Shown: positions 27,010-35,091 of the stretch, one piece after another
Layout: each line of letters opens with the position of its first letter
Position numbering within the stretch: the first letter of the stretch is position 1
Assembly (NCBI GenBank): GCA_947502885.1
Contig: CANNBP010000001.1
Coordinates: 806,001-870,000, forward strand
Length of the DNA stretch: 64,000 bases
Reading direction: 5' to 3'
Source of the DNA: an uncultured Aquimarina sp.
GTDB lineage: Bacteria > Bacteroidota > Bacteroidia > Flavobacteriales > Flavobacteriaceae
Translations under genes and position numbers: made by a program
The notes under the pieces: generated by a model
What the model was told of the DNA's origin: nothing
Seen by the model: the letters and a program-made list of their open reading frames with translations, nothing else
Databases searched by the model: none

Positions 27010-27210
27010 GCCCAACAATGGCTCCTATGTAAAGTCTTTTCCTAAATCTAGATTATAAAAACACAAACCCGGTTTATAACAAATAGGGTTTTATTATATT
27101 TTAAGGGTAACATACCTCCTACTTATTACATTAACTAAGAAAAACAATTAGATTTGTAACTAAAATATAATGGATATATGTGTACCGGTACACATATATC
27201 TATGTTGTGC
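27010..27210 (+). repeat. Long attC-like site, family A copy 3
   Basis: From GCCCAAC to GTTGTGC, both exact matches to RYYYAAC and GTTRRRY-type cores. Contains a perfect 28-bp palindrome at 27173-27200 centred on GTGTACCGGTACAC, immediately before the right core. Confidence 0.88.
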
Positions 27211-27225
27211 TTAGAAACTAGTTTT

Positions 27226-27250
27226 CACGAATATTACATTTATTTTCGTG
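27226..27250 (+). promoter_or_regulatory. Possible operator upstream of the AraC-type gene
   Basis: Inverted half-sites CACGAA and TTCGTG separated by 13 nt lie 24 nt before the GTG start of the AraC regulator. The spacing fits a dimeric regulator site, perhaps for autoregulation. No other evidence. Confidence 0.3.
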
Positions 27251-27273
27251 TAATTAAAACATAAAAAATAAAA

Positions 27274-28461
27274 GTGTTTCCAGATTTCAATACTTACAGT
27301 ACACCATTACTCTTACTTTCCTTACAGGGAATAATATTTACTTTTCTTCTTTTTAAGAGATATTATAGAAATAGAAATATTTCAGATTTATTTCTAGCAC
27401 TTATTTTGCTAATTACTTGCTACCACCAAACAACCTATACAATTGGGTTTATGGGTTGGTATGACACCTATAAAAATACTAAGATTAACTATTACCTTGT
27501 GCCACTTTCGTTGGCACTAGCGCCTTTACTTTACTTTTATTTTGTATCCATAACAAATCCTAAAAAAGTATTCAATAAGACATCTTTATTACATTTCATT
27601 CCTACTACAATACTCATAGTAATAAGTGCTATTATACTAATATATGACTCAAATCAAATAGGGTTTGATGAAACTCAAAATGGATATCTCATTATTAATT
27701 TCAAATGGAAATTTTTAGACCCACTTGTGGCATTGCTATCAATGTTTCAAATGTTAATTTATCTTGTGCTTTCCTTTCAATTATTGTATAAATACAAGGA
27801 TAAAATTAACCAGTATTTCTCAAATACGTACAAAATTGAATTAAATTGGCTGCGTAATTTTTTGTTTGCTTACACCATTTCATATACCTATAACACTGTT
27901 CAGATAGTTGTAAATGAAACTATAGTTAACCTTAGTTGGGTACAGGAATGGTGGTATTATTTATTATCAGGATTAGTAATTATATATGTGGGGATTAAAG
28001 GCTTTTATACAGATTTATCTCAATTAAGGGGAATAGAAATAGAGTCGTTTTTAGATCAAGAACATAAGGTTGTAGTTCAAACAAATCCCGTATTTAAAGA
28101 ACCAACAGAATTGTCTAAAGACATAGAAGAAACTAAGCATACTATTGAAAGATACTTTGAAAGTAATAAACCCTTTCTAGAACCTGATCTAACTTTGGTA
28201 ATTCTTGCTAATAAACTATCTATATCTAGAGAGGAACTTTCTGAAACTATTAATAAAGGCTTTCAGTTAAAATTTAACGATTTTATAAATGGTTACAGAA
28301 TCGAAGAATTCAAATCAAAATTACAAGAAGGACAGCACAAACAGCTATCGTTTATTGGTATTGCTTATGAATGTGGCTTTAACAGCAAACCTACCTTTAA
28401 CAGAGCTTTTAAAAAGATGACAAAAACTTCACCGTCAGAATACCTAAAAACACTAACCTAA
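27274..28461 (+). CDS. AraC-family regulator with seven-helix membrane N-terminus
   Basis: A 395-aa protein from a GTG. Residues 1-255 contain about seven hydrophobic helices (LLLLSLQGIIFTFLLF, LFLALILLITCYHQ, LVPLSLALAPLLYFYFVSI and more). Residues about 285-395 are the AraC HTH pair (LTLVILANKLSISREELSETI, then FIGIAYECGFNSKPTFNRAFKK and TSPSEYLKTL). Membrane-bound sensor-regulator by architecture. It lies 123 nt upstream of the DoxX-S41 gene in the same 3.8-kb cassette, which is its probable target. Confidence 0.92.
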   Translation: MFPDFNTYSTPLLLLSLQGIIFTFLLFKRYYRNRNISDLFLALILLITCYHQTTYTIGFMGWYDTYKNTKINYYLVPLSLALAPLLYFYFVSITNPKKVFNKTSLLHFIPTTILIVISAIILIYDSNQIGFDETQNGYLIINFKWKFLDPLVALLSMFQMLIYLVLSFQLLYKYKDKINQYFSNTYKIELNWLRNFLFAYTISYTYNTVQIVVNETIVNLSWVQEWWYYLLSGLVIIYVGIKGFYTDLSQLRGIEIESFLDQEHKVVVQTNPVFKEPTELSKDIEETKHTIERYFESNKPFLEPDLTLVILANKLSISREELSETINKGFQLKFNDFINGYRIEEFKSKLQEGQHKQLSFIGIAYECGFNSKPTFNRAFKKMTKTSPSEYLKTLT

Positions 28462-28584
28462 TCTAGTTTTCTTAATGAAATGAACCGTCTCAATTCGTGG
28501 ATGATACGCTATTACCACAAGTTGAAACCTTCATAATGCACGTTATACCGAGTTTTGAGGTATAGAAATTAAAACACATAAATT

Positions 28585-30903
28585 ATGAAACGGTTAATAG
28601 AAAAAATTACAAGTACAAAGAAACAATCTAATTTGCTTAATGAAGTAATACTTGCATTACCTAGAACTTTTTGTGGTCTCATTTTAGCCTTTGGCTTTGG
28701 AGCCTCAAAGTTTGGTATGCCTTGGTCACCACAGGAATCTAATTTAGTACTTTTTCAGGTGTCTGATTGGTTTGTTGATGATGTCAGCAAATTTGGTGGT
28801 CTATTCGCAACCTTTCCTTTATTATTTGCTTGGTTAGCAGCAGCGTCAGAATCAATTGGTGCTCTGTGTCTGATATTCGGTTTCAAAACTAGAATAGCAT
28901 CATTTTTTTTAATGGTAACAATGTTTGTAGCCATATTTTTTCAACAATGGGATAATGGTTTATGGACAATGTTGCCTGCACTCGGTTTTCTATGGGTATC
29001 ATTATACAACTTAATAATGGGTTCTGGGCGTTTTGGGCTTGACTACTTAATAAGTAGAAAATTAGAAAATAACAGATTGTTAACTACACCAATCTATAAA
29101 ATAAAAGGTAAAGTAAAAGCAGCTAGTCGGGTTTTAACACTTTTAATTGGATTTTCTCTTAGTGCACAGGCACAGACTAAAACGGTCTCACTGAAACTAA
29201 ATACGCAATCTTTAGAAGAAGTAAATACAGTATCAGTTAGAGGAAATATTAGACCATTATCACAAAGTGAAGATTACGCACTTACAGATAAAGATGGCGA
29301 TGGAATTTACGAAGCAAAAATCGATTTTGAAACTTCAAAACGAAATGTTAAATTCAAATTTCTGGTGAATGGAAATATGGAGTTAAAAGGCTCTGATGAA
29401 AGAATAATTTGGTTTAAAGAGAAGCCAGTAGTTGAAAGCTATGTTTTCAATGAGTTTAATTTTTATTCTCAAGAAAAAATTGAAACCCTTCGTTATACAG
29501 ATGCTCAAATTGATGAAGATATTACAATATTGAAAGAAATTGTACAGTATGTACATCCAAATATATATAAATATAGAGATTCTCTAGATTTAGAGAAAGA
29601 TTTTAAGCTTCTTGAAACTGAAATGAAAAGCAATCCTACGATGATAAATGTCTTTGGAGCTGTATCAAAATTTGCAGCAAAAATTAAGTGCAGTCATACT
29701 TTTACTAATCCATGGAATCAAGGAGGAATTATGGAAAAGGCAAATTTTTATCAACAAGATAAGATACCATTTACATTTAATCGAATAGCAAAACGTCTAT
29801 TCATCGATAAAAATGCATCGGATAATTTAGAATTAAAAAAAGGGTTTGAAATTATAAATATAAACAGCGTTTCTACCGCAGACGTATTAACAAAACTAGC
29901 AGACTATGTGACCTCAGATGGTAATAATTATGAGAAGAAACTAGAACGTTTATCGGTAACAGGTGAAGAGAAATTCTCAATGTTTGATATTTTCTATCCA
30001 ATCGAATTTGGCAGTAAGACAGCCTTTGCGCTTACCCTTAAAGATATCAATACAGGTAAAGAGATTAGGACATCGGTTAACGCCACTTCAAAAACAAACA
30101 GGACAAAACTACTTATTGAGCGTTACGGAAGTCTTGATACCTCTTTGAAGGATGGATGGAATTTCGAAATTATTAATAAAGATGCGGCAAGACTTTCAAT
30201 TGCATCATTCGCAGTACAACGAAATGAGTTTGACTGGAAAGATTATTTAGATGATGTTTTCAAACAATTAAACGATAAATCAATACCAAATCTCATTATT
30301 GATATTCGTGGTAACGAAGGCGGACAGGGTGTTGTTGGGCAATACATTTTAGAACGTGTCATTCAAAAACCATTAAAAATAAGTGCAATGCAGTCTTCGG
30401 TTCGCTATGTGGAAATACCTTCTGATTTTAAAAAGCACATTAATACTTGGGAAAAATTTCCGTATGACTTCAATGGTAAAATTGCTTCAGAAAAAGAAGG
30501 ACGTTATTTCTTAAAGGATAAATATTCTATAAAAGAATCATTAATGAAGCCTATCAAAGGTAATTTTAAAGGAAAGGTGTATTTAATAACGGATGCATCA
30601 AATAGTTCAGCAACTCATTTAATGGCTGCCTACGCAAAACAAATAGAAAATGTAACCGTCGTAGGACAAGAAACAGGTGGGAATCAATTGGGTACAAACG
30701 GTAGTTATATGTTCTTTTTGCGTTTACCAAACACTAAGGTAGAGTTAGATATACCTGTAATAAATATGTTTGTTCCAACAGGGGAAAAAGCAGTTGACGG
30801 AGGCGTAATGCCAGACATCCCTATTGAGAAAAACCCACAGGATTTCGTGAATAATGTAGATACAGAATTAAACACGATTTTAAACTTAATTAAAACAAAG
30901 TAA
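28585..30903 (+). CDS. DoxX membrane domain fused to a secreted S41 peptidase
   Basis: A 772-aa protein. Residues 17-165 are a DoxX-like four-helix domain (LPRTFCGLILAFGFGASKFG, SESIGALCLIFGFKTRIASF). A hydrophobic stretch (RVLTLLIGFSLSAQAQ, about 180-195) acts as a further membrane segment or internal signal. A beta domain (VRGNIRPLSQ, DKDGDGIYEAKI) at about 205-280 resembles a carbohydrate-binding fold. The C-terminal 480 residues form an S41-type peptidase: IIDIRGNEGGQG, then VYLITDASNSSATHLMAAYA with the likely catalytic Ser, and QETGGNQLG. The fusion is unusual; the join is in frame with no stop. Confidence 0.82.
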   Translation: MKRLIEKITSTKKQSNLLNEVILALPRTFCGLILAFGFGASKFGMPWSPQESNLVLFQVSDWFVDDVSKFGGLFATFPLLFAWLAAASESIGALCLIFGFKTRIASFFLMVTMFVAIFFQQWDNGLWTMLPALGFLWVSLYNLIMGSGRFGLDYLISRKLENNRLLTTPIYKIKGKVKAASRVLTLLIGFSLSAQAQTKTVSLKLNTQSLEEVNTVSVRGNIRPLSQSEDYALTDKDGDGIYEAKIDFETSKRNVKFKFLVNGNMELKGSDERIIWFKEKPVVESYVFNEFNFYSQEKIETLRYTDAQIDEDITILKEIVQYVHPNIYKYRDSLDLEKDFKLLETEMKSNPTMINVFGAVSKFAAKIKCSHTFTNPWNQGGIMEKANFYQQDKIPFTFNRIAKRLFIDKNASDNLELKKGFEIININSVSTADVLTKLADYVTSDGNNYEKKLERLSVTGEEKFSMFDIFYPIEFGSKTAFALTLKDINTGKEIRTSVNATSKTNRTKLLIERYGSLDTSLKDGWNFEIINKDAARLSIASFAVQRNEFDWKDYLDDVFKQLNDKSIPNLIIDIRGNEGGQGVVGQYILERVIQKPLKISAMQSSVRYVEIPSDFKKHINTWEKFPYDFNGKIASEKEGRYFLKDKYSIKESLMKPIKGNFKGKVYLITDASNSSATHLMAAYAKQIENVTVVGQETGGNQLGTNGSYMFFLRLPNTKVELDIPVINMFVPTGEKAVDGGVMPDIPIEKNPQDFVNNVDTELNTILNLIKTK

Positions 30904-31007
30904 CATGAAAAATATATTGATAAGCACTCAACAAAAGTAAATTGGAGGTCAAATAAGTAAAAGACCCAAGGTTCTTAAACAAATAAAAAAAAGAAAATAA
31001 TAATTAA

Positions 31008-31137
31008 GCACAACAGCGTATAAAAGCAATAGCGGTTTGGGTAATAACTCAAACCGTTTTTGTATTTAAATAAGTATATTGCTAACTGAAAGTAAGAGTA
31101 TTTTTAACCGATACTACTCTTATACAAGACGTTATCT
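31008..31137 (+). repeat. attC-like site containing a terminator
   Basis: From GCACAAC to GTTATCT, 130 bp. TAAGCACAAC is the reverse complement of the cassette's first ten bases (GTTGTGCTTA at 27204). The outer arms are GCGTATAA and TTATAC; the middle holds a terminator hairpin. Confidence 0.83.
31033..31061 (+). terminator. Rho-independent terminator inside the attC-like site
   Basis: Stem CGGTTTGGG/CTCAAACCG (one G-T pair) with a 6-nt loop, followed by TTTTT. It would end transcription of the AraC and DoxX-S41 genes and insulate the following cassette. Confidence 0.8.
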
Positions 31138-31177
31138 GTAATTACCAAATCTAATAACGAAATTCTTAAAATAGCCA

Positions 31178-31420
31178 ATGCCTGATAAAAACTCAAAAAT
31201 TATTTATAAAAGTCAGTTATCAACCTTTAATTTGGTTTTTATGATATTGGGAAGTCTTTTTTTGATTGGAATAGGAATTAATTTTCTATTAAACACCCAA
31301 GAATCAGGAATTAATTGGTTTATAATTTTTCCATTAGGTTTTATCTTTCTTGGAGGCTTAATCGCATTAATGAGAATGAGCTGCAAGGTTATTTGGTTTT
31401 TGAAAATGATAAGCCCATAG
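31178..31420 (+). pseudogene. Truncated small membrane protein
   Basis: An 80-aa frame: charged N-terminus (MPDKNSKIIYKSQLS), two hydrophobic helices (LVFMILGSLFLIGIGINFLL and WFIIFPLGFIFLGGLIALM). From about position 31370 the frame reads antisense to sense of nothing recognisable (RMSCKVIWFLKMISP) because the DNA there encodes a GNAT in another frame. I infer the 3' part of the original gene was replaced. Confidence 0.55.
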
Positions 31421-31746
31421 GATGGTGTAATGCAAACGACAGATTAAATTATCAAAGATTATTGAGAGACTATGATTTGATTGATAACCCTAATGACAAA
31501 GTTTGTTCTGTTGTTTGTTTTTTAATACATCCCGATTATAGAAGACAAGGGATATCTCAAAAGATTCTTGAAAAAATTATTACCGATTGTTCAAATATGG
31601 ACTATGATTATATTGAATCATACCCAAAGAAAGGAAAACCGGGTGCGAGTAATTTCAAAGGTTCGATACTATTATATGAAAGAAACGATTTCAAGATACA
31701 CAAAGAGTATGATACCTATTATGTAATGAGAAAAAAACTAAAATAA
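31315..31746 (+). pseudogene. N-terminally truncated GNAT acetyltransferase
   Basis: The recognisable part starts at about 31370: NELQGYLVFENDKPIGWCNA, then VVCFLIHPDYRRQGISQKIL (acetyl-CoA loop R-R-Q-G-I) and IESYPKKGKPG, with FKGSILLYERNDF. The upstream codons of this frame come from the unrelated membrane-protein gene, so the normal N-terminal helix and strand of a GNAT are missing. Probably inactive, although a start at ATG 31315 could express a chimaeric 143-aa product. Confidence 0.7.
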
Positions 31747-31755
31747 ATACAGTGC

Positions 31756-31917
31756 ACAGTAACTAAGCATTCGTCTATCGGTATGACCAAGTATGAATGC
31801 TTAGTTATTATTGGTAGTTTTTTCTTTTTATTTCAGAACATTAAAAGTCAATTTATACGTGTAGTAACGTTTAATGTAGTATCATTCCATTTATCGTCTT
31901 AGTTGCCTTGGTCATAC
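31756..31917 (+). repeat. Inverted repeats at the convergent junction of plus and minus cassettes
   Basis: ACAGTAAC (complementary to the cassette start GTTATCTGT) leads into AACTAAGCATTC (31761-31772), exactly inverted as GAATGCTTAGTT (31795-31806). Nested in it is GTATGACCAAG (31781-31791), exactly inverted as CTTGGTCATAC (31907-31917). A T-run follows the first hairpin and could terminate transcription from the left. Confidence 0.7.
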
Positions 31918-31941
31918 ATATGTGGTATTGTAACACGTTTT

Positions 31942-32886
31942 TTACTCCTTTCGAAAAACAGCATTTCTTCTATACTTATCATAAATATGCTCGAATTCGA
32001 TAGAATAAATATTTGTTCGAGTGCTTTTAAGGCTATCGCTACTAGAGAAATATAAGATATTATCATCTTCAATTAATTCTGGATAAAGGTCGCTCCCTGT
32101 AGTATTAATTTCTCGAATATTTTGTGGAAAAGACCAGTCATCATCTAATTTGAAACTTATATATAGATCACCATAAGGTGAGAGGTTCTCTGCTCTTCCC
32201 GAAGCTTCAAAGATGATCATACTCCCCTCTTTATTCACCTCTAAGTTCCATTCTCCTTTTTCGGTATTCAAGCGATTTCCTAGATTTACAGGTGAACCAT
32301 AGGTGTCATTTCTTTTTTTAACAATATAGAGGTCACCTTGCCCATACCCCATATTACGGTCAGAAGCAAAATATAGGTTACCATACTTATCTGTCTTAAT
32401 GCAATACTCATTTTGTAAAGAATTGATAGGATTATCTAACCTGATTGGTGTTTCCCATTCGTTATTTTCATTTCTTTCAACTTTCCATATATCTTGTGAA
32501 ACTTGTTGGGCTCCATCGTATGGTCTTTGGGAAATAAAATAAAGCGTTTTTCCATTATTGGTAATATGAGGAGCACTATCATCATATTGACCAGAAAAAG
32601 GTGCTAATTTGGGCTTTGACCACTTTAGGTTTTTTTTAACCGAAAAGTATATTGAGCTTTTAATACTACCCTTTCCCCATTTGTCATTACTTTTAGAAAA
32701 GTAAACCTCTGTACCAGAAGCCGAAAAGCTTGGTGCATACTCTATTGCTTGGGTGGATATATTATTCGCTTCAAAAACTAATGTTTTAAAGGGTGCCGAC
32801 CTCTTTTTACAACTACTAGAAAGGATTAATAGCATACCCAAAATAATTATTGAAAATAAATTAATTGAAATTCCTGACTCTTTCAT
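31942..32886 (-). CDS. PD40/TolB-like beta-propeller lipoprotein
   Basis: A 314-aa lipoprotein (signal ...GMLLILSSSC). The mature part contains five or so PD40-type blades: EYAPSFSASGTEVYFSKS, DSAPHITNNGKTLYFISQRP, YCIKTDKYGNLYFASDRN, WNLEVNKEGSMIIFEASG and DLYPELIEDDNILYFSSS. Such propellers bind proteins or glycans at the outer membrane; exact role unknown. First gene (last in order) of the minus block; its cassette starts GTTATACC at 32914. Confidence 0.88.
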   Translation of the reverse strand: MKESGISINLFSIIILGMLLILSSSCKKRSAPFKTLVFEANNISTQAIEYAPSFSASGTEVYFSKSNDKWGKGSIKSSIYFSVKKNLKWSKPKLAPFSGQYDDSAPHITNNGKTLYFISQRPYDGAQQVSQDIWKVERNENNEWETPIRLDNPINSLQNEYCIKTDKYGNLYFASDRNMGYGQGDLYIVKKRNDTYGSPVNLGNRLNTEKGEWNLEVNKEGSMIIFEASGRAENLSPYGDLYISFKLDDDWSFPQNIREINTTGSDLYPELIEDDNILYFSSSDSLKSTRTNIYSIEFEHIYDKYRRNAVFRKE

Positions 32887-32907
32887 TTCATCATTTAATT
32901 TTATGTG

Positions 32908-33099
32908 GTATAACGACCTGGCTATTCTCAGTGCGGTTAATAAGCGATACGTTTTCAGATTGGTATTAAGTCAAATATAAATATTTTGCTTTTATCATTT
33001 TTTCATAAATGCCAAATTTTACAGTTGGCGACCTTACAAATAATCATATACCTTTTGATTGTAACTAAAAGCGCTATGTTTTCTTATATCTTGTTGTGC
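32908..33099 (-). repeat. Long attC-like site, family C
   Basis: Minus-strand reading: GCACAAC ... ACATAGCGC ... a CCAAnnnnnnTTGG-type hairpin (GCCAAATTTTACAGTTGGC on the plus strand) ... GAATAGCCAGGTC-GTTATACC. Related to 36443, 42526, 44001 and 51300. Most of the 349-nt gap between the two flanking genes is this site plus the next one. Confidence 0.75.
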
Positions 33100-33155
33100 T
33101 TCCGCTATTTTATTTCTATGGTTTTAAATATTTTCTCTAATTCGTATTTCTACTA

Positions 33156-33226
33156 GCTTAACGTATTTAATACATTACCAAAAAAACATATGTTACCGGG
33201 TGAATTCAAGGTGTAAGTGTTATTAC
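33156..33226 (-). repeat. Short attC-like site
   Basis: A 71-bp site after the CPBP gene: minus strand AGTAATAAC ... arm ACACTTACACC / GGTAATGTATTAAA ... GTTAAGC. The end GTTATTACTT (plus strand, 33219) repeats the start of the LytTR-CPBP cassette (GTTATACTT). Between this site and 32908-33099 is a unit of about 57 bp without a gene. Confidence 0.7.
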
Positions 33227-33235
33227 TTGGTATCG

Positions 33236-33898
33236 TTAGGCCAAACCAAAGTAAATGCAAGTTAAAGCTATGGTGTTAAAAAAACAGTGCACAGCACAAA
33301 CAAACCACAAATCGTATTTACGCAAGTAGAACATCAAAGCGATAAGTGATCCAATAACAAAAGTGACAATTTGCCCTGTAATGCCTTGACCACTGTGCAT
33401 AAAACCAAAAAAAACAGTAGTTAGAACAATGCTTAGTGCAATACTGATCTTGCTTTCTCCAAAGAATTTTAAAAATTGTCGCATAAAATATCCACGAAAG
33501 ATGATTTCTTCTCCAAAGCCCGAGCCAGCTAATATGAATAATAAACTAATGAGAAAGGTTCGAAGATCTCTTGTTATTTCATTAAAAAAAGAATAATCTA
33601 TCGGCACTCCTGTAAGTTTTGTAACCCCAGGAACCAATACAAAGACATAGAAAATAAAGAGCCCTAATGCAACTAATGGAGCAAGGACAAAAATGTTTTT
33701 GAATTTGAATTTTTCACGTTGAAACCCAAGTGCCGAAAATCCTTTTTCTTTATATTCTATAGCACTGCCTATAAAGACTATTACTGAAGAAATGATAAGT
33801 GTTAGAAAACCTAAATGGATTGGCCCAAACCATAAGAAGAGGATGATTGAAATGGTAATTAACGGAATCAATATTTGCCTCGAAGTGATTTTGTTCAT
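33236..33898 (-). CDS. CPBP family intramembrane metalloprotease
   Basis: A 220-aa protein with six or seven membrane helices and the CPBP (Abi/CAAX) motifs: GFGEEIIFRGYFMRQF (EExxxR, glutamates as catalytic residues), FGFMHSGQG (FxxxH) and a final HCFFNTIALT (HxxxN). Should cut proteins within the membrane; bacterial members are linked to bacteriocin immunity or secretion. It follows the LytTR gene by 123 nt in the same cassette, which probably controls it. Confidence 0.93.
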   Translation of the reverse strand: MNKITSRQILIPLITISIILFLWFGPIHLGFLTLIISSVIVFIGSAIEYKEKGFSALGFQREKFKFKNIFVLAPLVALGLFIFYVFVLVPGVTKLTGVPIDYSFFNEITRDLRTFLISLLFILAGSGFGEEIIFRGYFMRQFLKFFGESKISIALSIVLTTVFFGFMHSGQGITGQIVTFVIGSLIALMFYLRKYDLWFVCAVHCFFNTIALTCIYFGLA

Positions 33899-34021
33899 TG
33901 TTTTTGATTTAAAATTTTAAACGAAATAATGAACAAAATTCCTGAAAACCCTTTTAGACACTTGTCTTTTTACTGAATGGTCGTTAATTACATCTGAATA
34001 GTTGGAAGTTTTTAATATCTC

Positions 34022-34915
34022 TTATTGAAACCAATTCATAAATGCTTTTCGTTTGTAACGACTTATATTGATTTCGGCAATTGCATCGTTTTTAACGAAA
34101 GTTTTTAACCGAATACGTAATTTACCATTTTCAATCTTTTCAATTAAGTCTACGGTATCTTTGTGAATGATCGTTTGTCGATTAGCTCTAAAAAACAATT
34201 GATCGTTTATTTTTTCTTCGAGCTCATTCAACGTAAAATCAGTATTAATTGTATTGCCATCATTTTGAACCGTATACACAATTTTGTTTTCACTATAAAA
34301 ACAAGCAATATTTTCGTAGGTTAGTTTTGTTAGTTTGGTACCGCTTTCAATAGTAATTTCGGCATCTTTTATAGATAACTTATATAAATTGTATATTTCT
34401 TTAGCATACAATAAAGCTATAAGAATAAAACATATTAATAAGGTAATTAGTAAACCAATTAATATATAATATAACTGTATTTCTCCATCTATAATTACTC
34501 CTATAATAATATTTACCGGAATATAAATTATTGCAACATATCCCAAAGTCGAAGCCATAAACTTTACCATCGTAGCAACTTCTATCTTTTTATAAAAATG
34601 TTTTTTCTGGTAAAATTTAAAATTAAAATGTGCTATAAGTCCAACGACAATAGATAAAACAATAGTAAATAGAAAACCTACTAGAGGAAATCTATACGAT
34701 TCACTATTTAGAAAATTATCACTTGCTGCTAAATGATTTACGACCAATGAGAAAATAATTAATACAATGGCTTTCTGTAACCAACGCCATGTAGAACTGC
34801 GCAGAAATTCTTGCCATACTGTTTTTACTTTATTTTCGTTTAACTGTTTAATAGCCATGAACCAGAAACTTTTTTTATCAGATTCAAAAGTAAAGAATAA
34901 TTTCTCCAAGAGCAC
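34022..34915 (-). CDS. Membrane-bound LytTR transcription regulator
   Basis: A 297-aa protein from a GTG; a start at the in-frame ATG 34858 (MAIKQLNENKVKTVW) is possible. Four membrane helices (IVLIIFSLVVNHLA, PLVGFLFTIVLSIVVGLIAHF, TLGYVAIIYIPVNIIIGVII, YYILIGLLITLLICFILIALL) are followed by a C-terminal LytTR domain at about 200-297: KLTYENIACFYSENKIVYTV, FFRANRQTIIHKDTVDLIEKI and ISRYKRKAFMNWF. Binds DNA through the LytTR fold. Drives, or shares a transcript with, the CPBP gene downstream. Confidence 0.9.
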   Translation of the reverse strand: MLLEKLFFTFESDKKSFWFMAIKQLNENKVKTVWQEFLRSSTWRWLQKAIVLIIFSLVVNHLAASDNFLNSESYRFPLVGFLFTIVLSIVVGLIAHFNFKFYQKKHFYKKIEVATMVKFMASTLGYVAIIYIPVNIIIGVIIDGEIQLYYILIGLLITLLICFILIALLYAKEIYNLYKLSIKDAEITIESGTKLTKLTYENIACFYSENKIVYTVQNDGNTINTDFTLNELEEKINDQLFFRANRQTIIHKDTVDLIEKIENGKLRIRLKTFVKNDAIAEINISRYKRKAFMNWFQ

Positions 34916-35007
34916 ATTTAAAATACTTTCCGGTTTTACCTTTTGAGAGTAAATTCGTCTTTTTCTCTAAAGAATTTTATTTTTTGGTTAGCGGTTTCTG
35001 ATAGTGA

Positions 35008-35075
35008 AGTATAACGTTCTGTGGATGGTCTGTTTGCTTTCGGAATAGTGCTATACACTACACAAATTGTTATAT
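35008..35075 (-). repeat. Short attC-like site
   Basis: Minus strand: TATAAC, arm TTTGTGTAGTGTATAG, centre ACTATTCCGAAAG, arm CAAACAGACCATCCACAG, GTTATAC. 68 bp, orientation as the genes. Confidence 0.75.
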
Positions 35076-35091
35076 TATTTTGTAATTTTTC

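Noticed and set aside
22155..27210. CRISPR array
   Set aside because: The repeats are about 200 bp, 1.6-3 kb apart, and the spacers are genes. No short regular repeat or cas gene is present.
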